Part shown: positions 42,865-54,254 of the stretch, in pieces | Layout: each line of letters opens with the position of its first letter | How positions within the stretch are numbered: the first letter of the stretch is position 1 | Assembly: GCF_028009165.1 (NCBI RefSeq) | Contig: NC_079241.1 | Span: 806,001-870,000, forward strand | DNA: 64,000 nucleotides | Reading direction: 5' to 3' | Source of the DNA: Akanthomyces muscarius | Lineage: Eukaryota > Ascomycota > Sordariomycetes > Hypocreales > Cordycipitaceae | The notes under the pieces: model-generated | What the model saw: only the letters and a program-made list of their open reading frames with translations | Told to the model about the DNA's origin: nothing | Database searches by the model: none | Made by a program: the position numbers and the translations under genes

Positions 42865-43842
42865 ATGGTCGCGCTTCAAGGCTTGCTGGTCTCCGCCAGT
42901 CTAGCATTGTCAGCTTTCGGCTTGGCCATTGAGCGCAACGAACAAGCTTGCGCAAGTTACAGTAAGTTGTCGGCCACAACCCAAAAAGGTGTGGAATTTG
43001 AAATAGAGAGGCTGACAATAGGGGTTTTCAAAGCCATCATATCGGCCAGGGGAACTACTGAGCCACAGGGCCCGTCTATCGGCTTCAAGAACATGAACAG
43101 CAACATCTTGAAGCAGAAAAACGGAGGCAACGTCGTATGTACTGGAGTATTTCAAATTTTCTGCCATTTTCTGAGTATCCTAGTACAATGTTGTCTACCC
43201 AGCCGCCTTTGACCAAAACTCGGACCTTGGCACAGCTGATGTAAGTCCACCGACTCCTGCACTAGAGGGTGCAAGTATACCTTGTCGACAGCAGCGAAGC
43301 TAATTTAGCGCAATGTGTCGACACAAACAGATTGTCAGGAAAGTGAAAGAGTTGGTCGGTCAGAACCCGGCAGAGTGCATTATTCTGCAGGGCTACTCCC
43401 AAGGCGCCTCTGCCACCTGCGACGCGCTTCCGGAACTCACGGGGCCGGCTTTTGACGCCGTCAAGGGCGTGGTCCTGCTCGGCAACCCCGAGCACAGGCC
43501 TGACCTGACGTGCAACGTCGACCTCTACGGCGGCAAGTCAACGCGCAAGGCCGTCGGCTTCTTCGGGACCAAAGGCGGTATACCATCGGAATGGGCTTCG
43601 AAGTCTTTGGACGTCTGCAACTTTGTAAGTTTACGGCCACGGCGAGCCAGGCTCATCTACATTGCCTTTAATTTTTCCGTTGAAAAGCTGGGACTTACAT
43701 GGACTCTACATAGGGCGATGGCGTATGCGACTCTGCGCACGGTATCGGCATCACTTTGCAGCATTTCGGGTATATTTTCAGTCCACAAACCCAAAGCATG
43801 GGTGCCAAATTTATGCTCAAGAAGCTTGCTCTTGGCGGTTGA
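42865..43842 (+). CDS. Cutinase-family serine esterase, secreted
   Basis: Five exons, 42865-42961, 43022-43134, 43184-43240, 43331-43624 and 43714-43842, give 229 residues with all junctions in frame. The signal peptide is MVALQGLLVSASLALSAFGLA. The mature protein has the cutinase blocks ARGTTEPQGPSIGF, NVVYPAAF, the nucleophile elbow GYSQGAS, KGVVLLGNPEHRPDLTCNVD and LDVC. The last junction restores NFGDGVCDSAHGIGI, carrying the catalytic Asp and His. The Ser-Asp-His triad and the paired cysteines are therefore complete, so the gene looks functional although unspliced reading makes it appear broken. Cutinases hydrolyse plant cutin and other polyesters or lipids outside the cell. It lies 0.8 kb upstream of a Zn2Cys6 regulator on the same strand, possibly its regulator, which is unproven. 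Length is normal. Confidence 0.93.
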
Positions 43843-44664
43843 GAAGCAGATAAATAAAACGCAGAATTCCTGTTCGATTGTAAAGCTTTGACAATTTGTC
43901 AAGCTCGACGACGTTGAATTAGTATGTCTTTGCTTTATCTCCAGAACACAATGGTGGAAATGTACGCATTGAGATACAGCCTCAATCTGTACACACGCAT
44001 ATGTGTGTGTGTGTGTGCTAATTTGAATTGACTCCATGTTTCTGTTCCATAGCATGCTCTCTGCAGTCAAGGCGATTTGCCGTTGCATTGTCACTGGTTA
44101 TGTTGAGTGATGCTGGTTCTTAAAACAGGGATTAACTATAAGCTTCTCGGAAATGGAGTCGCCGCGTCACTCCGGCAGCAGCCCCGATCTACGCCTCGCA
44201 GACCACTAGCTTCAGCCCACCCGATGGGGATGATGACCAGAACTGAAGCGAGCTGTTCGACCAAGCTTCCTCCAGTCTGGCTAGGAAGCGTTCACTACTG
44301 AGTAGCTGCTGCTAATGTTAGTAAGATGACCATGTATCGACTAATTTACAAATGTCTCACCTCCCCGCACTGCTCCAACTCAGCCCGAGGTTTGTCCAGT
44401 TTTGGATCACCTATTCGTACAATGTCGAGGGTCGAGCCTGGACGGCCAAGCTGACTTCGCTTAGCATCAGCTAGCCAGAGTTAGCGTTGAACTCGCCCTT
44501 GCGCCGGACAGCCTTCTTATTGTCCCCGACTCCCCGTTCGCCGTCTCCCCCGCATGGCCAGCCTCCCCGCATTTTTTGTTGCTCGATTGTATGCCGCCGC
44601 TCCGTGGCATCGACTTGACATTGTAACCGCTGCACCAACAACTCGAGCCAGGTATACGAAAAGA
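43843..44664. other. Intergenic region between cutinase and Zn2Cys6 regulator
   Basis: 822 bp. A (TG)8 dinucleotide tract lies at 44002-44017. The open frame at 44107-44301 has no recognisable domain. The right half should contain the regulator promoter. Confidence 0.55.
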
Positions 44665-46518
44665 ATGATGTCTTCTCATATTCCACGGCGTTCTCGTCGT
44701 TGCTTCACATGCCAGACTCGCAAGAAGGGGGTGAGAAGAAAACATTGACATCAACAATGCAAGGTACTTGTTAACTTCTGGCGGTAGTGCGACTTGCGAG
44801 TTCCCGTCTGTGGGCAGTGCCAACGGGCCCGTTTAAACTGTCGAGGGTACTCCAACGAGGTGGTTTGGCTTGATACACAAACGACACTGCAAGAAAACAC
44901 TGGTACGGGACGCAGAAGGGGCAAGAACTCTGCTGCTTCTACTCTCCCCGGCGCTTCCATTATCCAAGCCGACTCCCTTACCCGGACCGCTAGAAGGCAG
45001 CGCCTAGGCGGCTCTTTTTGGTCGGTCTTTCTACCTGGCGGCCAACAATGCAGTGGAAAGTCGCTTCCGTTTTGTCCCGGCAGCTGGACCAATGCTGCCA
45101 TGCAGCTGCAGGACGGGGAGGCGGCGTTGTGCAGCATCGTTCTGGCACTCGGATCAGGCTTCGAGGCGGCCAGTTGCAAGCCTGGCGTCTCCAGCGCGGA
45201 GCAGCGTCTGCTGAAGCTGCAAACGATATGGCTGTACTATCGGGCTATTTGGCACCTGAAAGACGCAGCGAAAAGCCCGCACATGCTGCAAAGCGATGGC
45301 ATACTGGCCACGACCAAGCTGGTGCAAATCTACGAGGTTCGTGTTGACTGTTCCTTTACTTTTTCGTCTGGCCCGGCACTATCGAGCACCAGTGTGCTAG
45401 ATTCTGGTAGATTTGATTCCTGGAACCGGCACGCTAACTGTCCCTCATTGTAGATGTATTTTGGCCAGGGCTTCCAAGGTAGTTCCAGAGACAATGCCTC
45501 AAGGTACGCGAGCATTGAGGCACATTTCAGGGGCCAAATAGCCCTGATTAGCAGTCGCGGGCCTCGCAGCTTCGCGTCCGGTAGTTCGCATGACCTTTTT
45601 ACGGACTATAGATTATATGCAGTGGGTTTCCACAAGCTGCTGTCTTGCATTGAGTTTGAAACTAACCGTCACAAGACTGTCTCTACCATTTTCGTGCGCA
45701 CAACCCTTTCCATCAATGAAGGGGATTGGCGGACAGTTCCATGGCAGTTTAGCTCCAAGGATCCCAAGGACATACTAACCGACATCTTGCACGAGATTGT
45801 GTCACTTCTCAAGCGTCTAAATCAGCTACGAGCAGCAGGTGGCTCTGCCGAGAAACGAGATGAGCTACTCGTCGAGGCGGCTGGAGTCAAGCGCGCTTTG
45901 CAGTTGTGGTTTTCCGACCTCCCTGCAGACGCCAAGGTGTTTGACTATACAACGAATGCCAGTGTCCCGAGCGAAATTGCCTCCGATAGACAACTGTCGT
46001 TTCTCTACCTCGTTACACTATATTGGGTCGCATGCATGCTGATTGATACGACGGCCGGCTTCCTCGAACTTGTCAATACCGACAAAGAACGTCATCGGTC
46101 AGTCGAAGCAGGCCACGAGACGATCACCCATTCCTCGGAGGCAGCAAATCCAAATCTCAAGACGGACAAAGGCGAAGATGACGCGCATACCGAGTGCGAG
46201 ATGCAAGAGATGGCCGTACTGGACGCGTCTAAAGGTTATGCGTACAAAATTGCACATACCATGCATTTAATGCGTGGCCCGCAGGTCGGCATCTGCTTTT
46301 ATGGAATGTGCGTCGTGCCCATCTCGCTTGCCTTTTCGCTATTAACTGCGCTGGAGCCCGCGGCCCAGATGAGCGAGGAGAGGCAGATCCTGAGCAGCTC
46401 GTTGGCAGGCCATGCGCTCTATAGCTGGGTTTCGCAGTTTGCTGAAGAAACCGAGAATCCGATGGCAAGGCTCGAGCATGAAAAGGCTCGGCGGCTAAGA
46501 TGGTGGACGAAGTGCTGA
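44665..46518 (+). CDS. Zn2Cys6 transcription factor with fungal-specific domain
   Basis: Three exons, 44665-44730, 44788-45336 and 45454-46518, give 559 residues. The first junction (AAGGGG|GTGAGA, GGTAG|TGC) assembles CFTCQTRKKGCDLRVPVC followed by GQCQRARLNC, a complete C-x2-C-x6-C-x5-C-x2-C-x6-C cluster very near the N-terminus. The second intron has a GTTCGT donor. The rest is an alpha-helical fungal transcription-factor domain of the kind in small cluster regulators (QLWFSDLP, FLYLVTLYWVACMLID, GICFYGMCVVPISLAFSLL). Two ATGs are adjacent; the first is used. Intron interruption of the zinc cluster after the third-cysteine spacer is common in this family. The target genes are unknown; the cutinase is the nearest candidate. 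Confidence 0.88.
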
Positions 46519-47273
46519 ATAAGGAAGCGAGATGCGTGCAAATCAGTAATAATCATGTATTAATAAGGCAGATTTTGGCTCCGGCGATGTACCCGCATTT
46601 GACGGATCAGCGAACCATGGAACGATGGGCCTTACCGCAGACAGTCATAGCTATATGTTATTGGACAAAGCAATGGAGTCTGGCCTACTGCGCCGTCTGC
46701 TTCGTGTCCCTTGTCCAAACTAATAAAACTAGTCAGAGTGGGTAAAGTGAAGCAAACGTCTCTCCGGGCCGCTGACTTGATGGCTCCAGTGTTTGCTCCC
46801 AAAGAATGGGTTTTGGTGGGCGCGCCGACTTCGCAACGGCGGGGCAGCACGGCGGCACATTTCTAATCGCCCGTCCGTCATTGCGCGGGGCATGGGCTCT
46901 TTACTGGTGCGTTAGCCTGGGCCTGCCGACCCAAAAACCGCCACCATTCTTTTTCTTCCACACCCTTTCTACCGACAACATTCCCTACCGAACAATTCTT
47001 TTCCTTCCCGTCGTCACCGCAGAGATAATATTCGGTTAAACACAGACAACAAAAACATTTCATCGGCCGTCCTACCTCAATATCAAACACGCCCGGCCCT
47101 CTCCTTGGCCTTCCTCGACGCACACCCTTCGGGGCTCACGAGCCGAATCGCCGGAAACGAAGCTCCAACGTTCCCCCGAAACAAGCCTCGCCACAGAACG
47201 ACACAATAAACACAATAAACACGATACACAACCACACCACCCCCCAGCCGCCTCAGCGCGCACCGCTCCAACC
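46519..47273. promoter_or_regulatory. Tandem intergenic region, NAR1 promoter
   Basis: 755 bp. The last 200 bp before the NAR1 ATG are C/A-rich, with ACACAATAAACACAATAAACAC repeats near 47197-47222, typical of a fungal 5' UTR. Nothing else seen. Confidence 0.55.
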
Positions 47274-49070
47274 ATGAGCGCCATCCTCTCCACCGACGAC
47301 CTCAACGACTTCATCGCCCCGGGCGTCGCCTGCATCAAGCCCGTCGAGACGCTCCCCGCGCTTCCTCCTTCCACCGATTCCCAGGACGACACGGGCGTCA
47401 TCCTCGACGGCGACGCCCGCTCCGCAACCACCACCACCACCGCTCCTCCGGCCGAAATCTCCCTGACCGACTGCCTCGCGTGCTCCGGCTGCGTCACCTC
47501 TGCCGAGGCCGTGCTCGTGAGCCTTCAGTCCCATGCCGAGGTGCTCTCCACACTCGACGCCGCGCCGTCGCTACAAATCCGTGGACCCGACCCCACAACC
47601 GGCAAGTACACCGTCGCAGGCCTCGAGAATGAAGAGGCCAAGCTGTTCGTCGCGAGCGTGAGCCCGCAGACACGAGCTAATCTTGCGGCGGCGTGCGGAC
47701 CCGGCGTGACGGAGCAGCAGGCCGGCGTGATGCTGGAGACCTTGCTCCTCGGCGGCAGCGCAGCAGGTCTCGCCAGCGGCGGGCGACACAACAACGGATT
47801 CGCGTGGGTGGTGGACACCAACACCGCGCGGGAGATGACGCACGTGCTGAGCGCCGAGGAAGTCCTCGCCGACGACAGCAGGCCGACAGCAACAACAACA
47901 ACACCGGCGAAGAAGCCGATCCTCGCCTCGTCGTGCCCGGGGTGGGTGTGCTATGCCGAAAAGACACACCCGCACGTGCTGCCGCACCTCTCGCGCGTCA
48001 AGTCGCCGCAGGCCCTCATGGGCACGCTCCTCAAGACGAGCCTCAGCCAGGCGCTCGGCATCCCGCCCAGCCGCATCTGGCACCTGGCCGTCATGCCGTG
48101 CTTCGACAAGAAGCTCGAGGCGAGCCGCGAGGAGCTGACCGACGAGGTCTGGGCGCGGTCGGGCCTGCCGGGCCGCGGCGTGCGCGACGTCGACTGCGTC
48201 ATCACGAGCAAGGAGGTCCTCATGCTGGCCGAGAGCAGGGGTATGGATTTCTTCAACATATCGCGGGATGCGCGGCCGGCCATGCCGCCGTTTCCCGACC
48301 CTACGCTACAAAATTTCCTGTTCCGCCCGGACCATCCCCTCCAGCCCTCCTCCTCTCCTTCGTCCTCGTTATCCTCGTCGCAAAAGACCCCTCTCGCTGC
48401 TGGCTCGTCCGGCGGTCTTCTTTACCATATACTACAGAGTCGAGCCGCACAGACCCCCGGCTCTGAGATTCAAGTCATCAAGGGCCGCAACGCCGATGTC
48501 GTCGAGTACGTCGTGGCCGTTGCCGACGAGCCCGTTTTCAAAGCTGCGCGATACTATGGCTTCCGCAACATTCAGAACCTAGTGCGGCGTCTCAAGCCCG
48601 CGCGTCCGTCCAAGATGCCCGGCGGCAAGCCCTTTGGCAGCGCACGCCGGCCGACGGGCGGCAAGTCGCTCGAGTACAGCTATGTCGAGGTCATGGCCTG
48701 CCCGGGCGGCTGCACCAACGGCGGCGGCCAGATCAAGGTCGACGACGCCGTCGTCATGGAGCGCAAGAACCTGTCCAGCAAGCCCGGCCCGCAGGAGCAA
48801 AAGGCGTGGTTGGCCGAGGTGGACGAGGCATACTTTTCGGGCGACGAGTCGTCCTTGGCAGAGAGCGACGGGCCGGCGGCGCCCGACGTCGTCCTCGGCA
48901 TCTCACACTCGTACATAAATGATACCCTGGCATATTGGTCGGACACGATCGGCATTGATTTACGTAGACTTGCATTCACCACGTACCGCGAGGTCATTAG
49001 CGATGTTGGAAAGGCCACCGAGGGGGAACGCGTGGTCCAGCTCGCGGGCAAGATTGGCGGCGGATGGTAA
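47274..49070 (+). CDS. NAR1: Cytosolic Fe-S cluster assembly factor NAR1 (iron-only hydrogenase-like)
   Basis: An intronless 598-residue protein starting MSAILSTDDLNDFI. The N-terminus has the conserved GVACIKP cysteine and CLACSGCVTSAEAVL for the first [4Fe-4S] cluster. The second cluster ligands lie in SSCPGWVCYAEKTHP, MPCFDKKLEASR and, near the C-terminus, ACPGGCTNGGGQI. These are hallmarks of Nar1/NARF proteins, which pass Fe-S clusters from the Cfd1-Nbp35 scaffold to the CIA targeting complex in the cytosol; it is essential in yeast. A serine-rich insertion (about residues 357-372) is a fungal lineage feature. It converges on the SUZ-domain gene with only 61 bp between the stop codons, so the 3' UTRs probably overlap. 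Confidence 0.97.
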   Translation: MSAILSTDDLNDFIAPGVACIKPVETLPALPPSTDSQDDTGVILDGDARSATTTTTAPPAEISLTDCLACSGCVTSAEAVLVSLQSHAEVLSTLDAAPSLQIRGPDPTTGKYTVAGLENEEAKLFVASVSPQTRANLAAACGPGVTEQQAGVMLETLLLGGSAAGLASGGRHNNGFAWVVDTNTAREMTHVLSAEEVLADDSRPTATTTTPAKKPILASSCPGWVCYAEKTHPHVLPHLSRVKSPQALMGTLLKTSLSQALGIPPSRIWHLAVMPCFDKKLEASREELTDEVWARSGLPGRGVRDVDCVITSKEVLMLAESRGMDFFNISRDARPAMPPFPDPTLQNFLFRPDHPLQPSSSPSSSLSSSQKTPLAAGSSGGLLYHILQSRAAQTPGSEIQVIKGRNADVVEYVVAVADEPVFKAARYYGFRNIQNLVRRLKPARPSKMPGGKPFGSARRPTGGKSLEYSYVEVMACPGGCTNGGGQIKVDDAVVMERKNLSSKPGPQEQKAWLAEVDEAYFSGDESSLAESDGPAAPDVVLGISHSYINDTLAYWSDTIGIDLRRLAFTTYREVISDVGKATEGERVVQLAGKIGGGW

Positions 49071-49131
49071 AAAGAGGAATGCACAAAACCATATACAGCA
49101 TAGATAGCATAGATGCAGCTTGTCACAGCAA

Positions 49132-50034
49132 TCAAGCTTCTTTAGCGCCGCGGCGCGCAAACCCAAACCCTCCCCTTCCAGTGCCATCCGGTCCGCGCGG
49201 TGCTCGAATCGGTGCGCCCTCGTCTCGGTTCTGCAGCCGCGTGTTGCCCACTGCGGCACCACCCGCCGTCTCGTCTCGCTTCGGGGCTCCAGAGTCCGGC
49301 TTCGGTGCGTAGTTGGGATCAAAGAGCTTTCCAGCGCTGGCCTGTGGCGCCGCTGCCACCGCTGCCCGGCGTGATTCAAATGGGCCGCGGGCATTATCCG
49401 CGCCTCGTCCTCCGCCGCGCCCTCGCCCTCTGCCCTGCTGCTGCTGCTGCGACCTCGAATCTGGCCTTGGGGGTGTCGTGGTGCCGATGCCTGGCGATGA
49501 CCCGCGGGATGACGGGGCCGACTCTCCAAAAATCTTTGCGCGGGCCTCGTCGTACTTGCGCTGCTTCTCCTCGCGCTCGCGCTTTTGCCTGGCCCGCACT
49601 TCCTCGGGGCTCAGCTGCACCTCCTTCTTGGCGTCGTCGTCGTCGTCGTCCAGGCTGAGCTGACCCATGGCCCCCGAAGGACCGCCGCGCTTAGCAATGA
49701 CGGGCTTTCGGCTGAGGACTTTGACCTGCGGCTTGAATGCTGCAGCCAGCGGGACAGTGCTGGCGGCCTCGACGTAATGGAACGTCTCGTTTGATTCTCT
49801 ACACTTGAGTCAGCACCCCGCCCCCTTGCAGCATCGCTCTGCCACGTTGTTTGCCGCCGTCACTCACGCTGATTCCCAGAGTTTACGGTTTGATTCTGCG
49901 TGGACAGCCAGACGCTCAGACTTTGTCAAGACTGGCGCAGGAGTAGGATTCTCGGCCTCTTCCTTGGCGGCCTGATCCGCCTGGGCCTCCCAGTCATCGT
50001 CCCAGGCATCGGGAACGACGGTCTTTTTGCCCAT
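49132..50034 (-). CDS. SUZ domain RNA-binding-type protein (SZRD1-like)
   Basis: Exons 49868-50034 and 49132-49798 give 277 residues; the junction (ATCAGC|GTGAGT, TAG|AGAATC) reads LWESAESNETFHYV. The N-terminus MGKKTVVPDAWDDDWE is a conserved acidic/aromatic opening. The central EEVRARQKREREEKQRKYDE continuing ARAKIFG is the SUZ motif, and the RGRGRGGGRG box adds an RG-rich RNA-binding stretch. A five-glutamine run is encoded by CAG/CTG repeats at about 49432-49452, so length may vary between strains. SUZ proteins bind RNA and act in post-transcriptional control. The C-terminal GFARRGAKEA may correspond to the SUZ-C region. It diverges from the small gene at 50566 across 531 bp. Confidence 0.88.
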
Positions 50035-50565
50035 TGCGACTGCGGAGTTCGCTTCTGAGCTCAAATATTCCTGTTTTCGCGAATGATGGAAGCAAAAGCT
50101 CAGATATAGGAAGATTGTAGTTGGTTCCTTGTCGGCACCAGCGGTAAGGCGAAAATTGACAAGTCTCTTGCACGCTTCCGGCAGAGACTCGACAGATGTC
50201 AACGCATGGATGTCGGGATTAAACGTGGGCTGAAACTCGCCAATTCGAAGCTTTTAGACATGTAAAGCGGTAGCTAGAGAGGCTATGGTCTGAGCGAAGC
50301 CAATGCTGATGGCCGACAGTCCGTGGTTGATGGCGGGTTTTTTGTGTGCGTCCACTCAGTTTCGAGGTTTCGGAAGTGAGTCCAGAGGGACCGGCCAGTG
50401 GGGCGCAGCCGAACAGCCACGGGCTGGTAGAGTGGCGCCACCTCTCCTGCATTCAACTAACGACATCTATTCACATTACATGTTTGGCAGGCTACGAGCA
50501 AAAAGGATATTTTAAACGGATCATCTTCTCTGAAATTCATATACAGGCCTCTGATTCTGCACACA
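50035..50565. promoter_or_regulatory. Bidirectional promoter region
   Basis: 531 bp between divergent start codons of the SUZ-domain gene and the small gene at 50566; both promoters must lie here. No distinct element recognised. Confidence 0.55.
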
Positions 50566-50867
50566 ATGGCCGACTCCTCGCCCGTGGCTCCGACCAAGCT
50601 CAACGCTAAAAGACAAAAGGATGACAAGGACTACCACAGGCACAGGCTGACAGATGCCACTTTCAACCCGAGTAAGTCCACAAAGGTTTATGGCAGATTG
50701 TATACTCGTCCGAGGCTAAAGATTCCATACCAGATCGCCATCCTGACCCCCTGGAGGCTCGTCCGTCGCCAGACCCAAGATTCAAGACGCCAGATGGCGT
50801 GACGGAGGAGATGACGCAGAACTGGCTATCCATGATCAGAGAGGCCAAGGCAAAAACAACTTCTTGA
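50566..50867 (+). CDS. Small conserved-looking protein, function unknown
   Basis: Exons 50566-50671 and 50734-50867 join (CCCGA|GTAAGT, CCAG|ATCGCC) to give an 79-residue, charged, soluble protein. It begins MADSSPVAPTKLNAKRQKDD, continues through RHRLTDATFNPNRHPDPLEA and ends in a short predicted helix (EEMTQNWLSMIREAKAK). Coding status is supported by the clean splice and the continuous, hydrophilic, non-repetitive composition; the intron is 62 nt. No domain is recognised and no function is proposed. It lies beside housekeeping genes and is likely conserved among related fungi, which is a guess. Confidence 0.72.
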
Positions 50868-53403
50868 CAGCTAGGAGTTACGCATTGCATGACCCTAGAA
50901 ACCTGCTCTGAGCCGGGCTCTCCGAGACTGAAGATTAATGTTTGCTCTTCCGCGTTTACTACGGCGGTTAGGCTCCGCTTATGTGCGACAGCAGACGTCG
51001 TGAAATGCCCATTCACCAGATATTACAGTTACGCAATAGTGTATAATTAATAACAGTCTCGTATTTCATCTGGGCAAAAGACGCATCTCGTGGAAACTTG
51101 GTACATGGCAGTAGCTTGTGAGCTTTGGTCAATTTTAATCTTGCAGTAACGTACAATGCGGTTGTACAAGGAGCAGCACGGCCGACTCGCCTTTCATCAA
51201 AGCACCGCAGAGCTGAATATGCAGGTATACATGCGTCACCGGAGGCCATGCGTTTTTTTATCTGATATATGCTGGATGTCGTTGGCCGGAGCTGAGCCGC
51301 GCCGAATGCAGCCATGCTCTTCACATGCCGACACTCAGTTGCGCTTGTGAGTGAGCATAGGAGGTTGCGGTAGCGGTGTAAGATTTCTACTGTGTGGCTG
51401 AAAATGCAAAATTTTCCCTGGATTCTGTGTACTCGGCCTGCGGTGTAACGGCGGATGCGAACGATGCACCTCCTATTTCTGGTGGTACGTCCCTGCAGCG
51501 AACTTCGCCGGGGTGGAGAGGTTCAGACCGATGTCGACGCATGCAAGGCGCCAAATGCAAAAAAAAAAAAAAGATCATCGCTGTGTTAGTGCGTAGAAAG
51601 GAAACGTAGATCCGGCCAAGACATGATTTCGCCAAATGAAATACATTGAGCACCAATACTGCCAGCGACATTACGAGCTATTGCAGCCATGTGGGAGGTG
51701 CAGCAGCGGTCTTGAGTGGCATGCGTGGACAATGGGCATTGTGCCTTGCTGCAGATGTCAATTAGTTGACAGTAAATTTAGTAGATTGTCTTGCTGCGAT
51801 GGCATGCATCTGCCACCCATCATCTGATGGTAGGCTGGTCCAAGCAAGATTGAAGTAGGGGGTGGCTGGTGATGGCGGGCTCCCTGAAAATGATGTCCAT
51901 CATATCACTAATATTAGAGACCCGAGGCGGCCCGAGGCAAGACCAGATTCTGATATATGATGGCACAGAGGAGAAACAGAAAGCAGATTCGACCAAAAAC
52001 AGCCGCTTGGGCTCTGGCAGTTTTCTGTCCAGGAGCGCAGCGGTCTCCCAGACCATGGCGCGCACACCGCTTCTGTCTGAGCTGAAGTGGCGAATTGATC
52101 TATATGTGGCTTTCTTTTTCCATGTGTACGAGAGAGGAGATGCTGTGAGAAAACGCAGTAGCGGATCGATGCACAAGCCACCGTGACGAACAATACAGTG
52201 GCTGACCTACAGAGCAGAAGAGGGCGGGCGGCCTGTCGTGTAGCCTGTGTGGGCAAGGGTTGGCGCAGCTGAGCCTCCCCGATATGGCCAGCAAGCTTGG
52301 TGTTCAATCTATTTTCGTGATGAGGAGGGTGGTGTGCATCAAAAGTTTAGGCGGGCTGAAACGTAGGAAAAGAAAACAACGCGGGCATTGCGAGAGGAAG
52401 CGGGAGAGGTTGAGAACGCGCAGAGTCGAGGTTACATCTGGAGCTTCCCGAGTACGGTGGTCCTGTCGCTTGCTTCCGTTACCAGCAGCACAGCTTGATT
52501 TGGGTAGTTGTCGAATTCGGCGAGGCTCGGGATTGCCGCGGCTGCATCGAGTCTGGTATCAAGGGTTTAGTACTAGCGATCTGTTGTAAACCAGCATGGG
52601 TGGCATTGGATAAAGCTACGCATGTATCCATGGACGGAAACAATGGATAGTGTTCATTCCTGCGCGCGCGAGTTGGAGAAGTGTAAGTGGGATTTGGTTT
52701 GTGGTGCCGGTCTTGGTTTGGCGGCGAGGTATTATTGTGGCCATGGTGGTCCGGACGGAGTCGCTGGTCTGGGGCTTGACGATTGGCCGGAGTGTGGAGG
52801 TCCATAAGTTGAATGACAAGGCAATCGACTGGAGGAGATGAGGGGTAGGAGGCCCGAGACTTCCGGTTCCGCTGGCACGGCTGTTTTATGTGCTTTTTAT
52901 GATTGTTCGAAAAACACAAATTGGTCTCTTTTGCTGAGGTGTCGACTCGCGTTCCGTGCTTTTGCAGAGAGTAGTGATGACGCCGGCCCGGGTATCTTTG
53001 GAGGGGCAGGGGTGGCAAAAGATGGGTGCAGAGCCTCGCAGCACACTCAAGCTCTAGCTCGTTTCTTCTTTATAAATCGAACAATGACTCAAAAATGATG
53101 GGCTTTTCCTTTTCCTTCTTCGCCACAAGACGGCAATGCCCAAATTCGTAAGCCGATAGCTTGGCAGTGTGGTATTGCATTTTGTAGAGGGCGTACAGAC
53201 GGCCAAGCCTTTCGAATTAAGGTCAAGAGACGCAAGAATGGGTGCCGCATGAGGCTCCCATGATCAGACAGACCCCGCCAGCACTCGGAGAAGACAGCCT
53301 TTCTGGCAGGCAGAAAAAAAAAGAATGATCTCATACAAGACTGGGATAGCTCTGGCTTCTTCCCCCTCCATAGCTGCGGGGAAGTGACGGTAGCGTCCCG
53401 CAA

Positions 53404-53462
53404 TTACTTGTATAACTACTAACTAACTAATAAAGTAACACTAACTAACTTAGTTACCAGGT
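53404..53462. repeat. ACTAACTAAC tandem repeat
   Basis: Repeated CTAACTAACTAA units around an AT spacer, ending TTAGTTACCAGGTAA. Part of the short-repeat-rich DNA upstream of the kinase gene. Confidence 0.6.
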
Positions 53463-53751
53463 AAATGGGCGGAGGGCGATGGAGAGAGCCGCCGTTACCC
53501 ACTGCATTCGGGGTTGCTGCAGGAGTTCAGCGCAGCTGGGGTCTGTGAAGGGGCAGCTGCGCAGGGAAAGGGAACGTAAAGGAAAGGGTAACTAATTAGC
53601 AAGGGAAAGGGATGACAGGGTGATTATGCAGTGCAACTGCACCATGCTTGGAATCAACTTGGACCCGTGTGGTATTGCTTGAGCAAAAGAGGCTGGTGGC
53701 GGACTGTCTGAAGCTTGTTTCTGGAGGGGGTGATTAGCAAGGTGAGGGAGA

Positions 53752-53782
53752 TCTCTCTCTCTCTGCTGCTGCTGCTGCTGCG
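53752..53782. repeat. (TC)n followed by (TGC)n microsatellite
   Basis: GATCTCTCTCTCTCT runs directly into six CTG/TGC triplets. Non-coding in all plausible models. Confidence 0.75.
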
Positions 53783-54164
53783 CTGTGCGGCCTGAGCTTG
53801 GGGAGGGAGGTGTGCAGTGGCGGGCGCACCCCAGCACGTATTGATTAGTTAACGAACGAACCAGCTATCCATACAGAGGTGCTTTGCTGGTGGCGGGCAG
53901 AGGCTCTTCGTTAGTCTTTCGCGATAGCGGCGCTCCCTCGTCACCTCTGCACTTGCATCATACATGTACCTCATCCATCGCACGCACAACGTTTTAACGG
54001 CATCAACCAGAGACGGCTGAAACCTTGGCTCGGATCGACATTTACGCCGTTGGATTTTCTGGCTTCTTCTTATTCATTCCATCAATTCCCTTTGTATAAT
54101 TCTATTCATCACCACTCTCGTTTCTTATCTAATTCTAGGTTACGCCTTATTATACGACGCCCGC

Positions 54165-54254
54165 CATGATGACTGGAAACGACACGACGCATCACAACAA
54201 CGGCGGAGGATTCGATTTACTGCGCAGGGCGACGCAACAGATGATGTCCAAGTG
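54165..54254 (+). other. Possible upstream ORF or 5' coding exon
   Basis: An ATG ATG in a good context (CCGCC) opens 29 codons, MMTGNDTTHHNNGGGFDLLR and then RATQQMMSK, before TGA; the same bases read AA|GTGAGT, a strong donor. Composition looks designed rather than random. If spliced, the exon ends in phase 2, which does not fit directly onto the kinase frame at 56989. It may be an upstream ORF in the kinase leader, an alternative first exon, or exon 1 of another gene whose later exons I could not find. Confidence 0.35.

Larger units (their letters stand above)
50868..54164. other. 3.3 kb gene-poor region
   Basis: No gene can be supported on either strand. Holds a 12-14 A run near 51559-51572, TAAC-type tandem repeats at about 53404-53462, and (TC)n/(CTG)6 microsatellites at about 53752-53782. 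Open frames such as 52479-53018 minus are proline/histidine/serine-rich without a domain. Confidence 0.55.

Noticed and set aside
42865..43842. Cutinase locus as a pseudogene
   Set aside because: Four short introns restore a complete frame with the Ser-Asp-His triad.
52479..53018. A 179-codon minus-strand frame in the gene-poor region
   Set aside because: Pro/His/Ser/Thr-rich, no domain, no promoter or splice support.
54165..54254. Direct fusion of this frame to the SCH9-like coding exon
   Set aside because: The exon ends in phase 2 at its only good donor, while acceptors near 56950-56994 need phase 0; no bridging exon of the right length was found.
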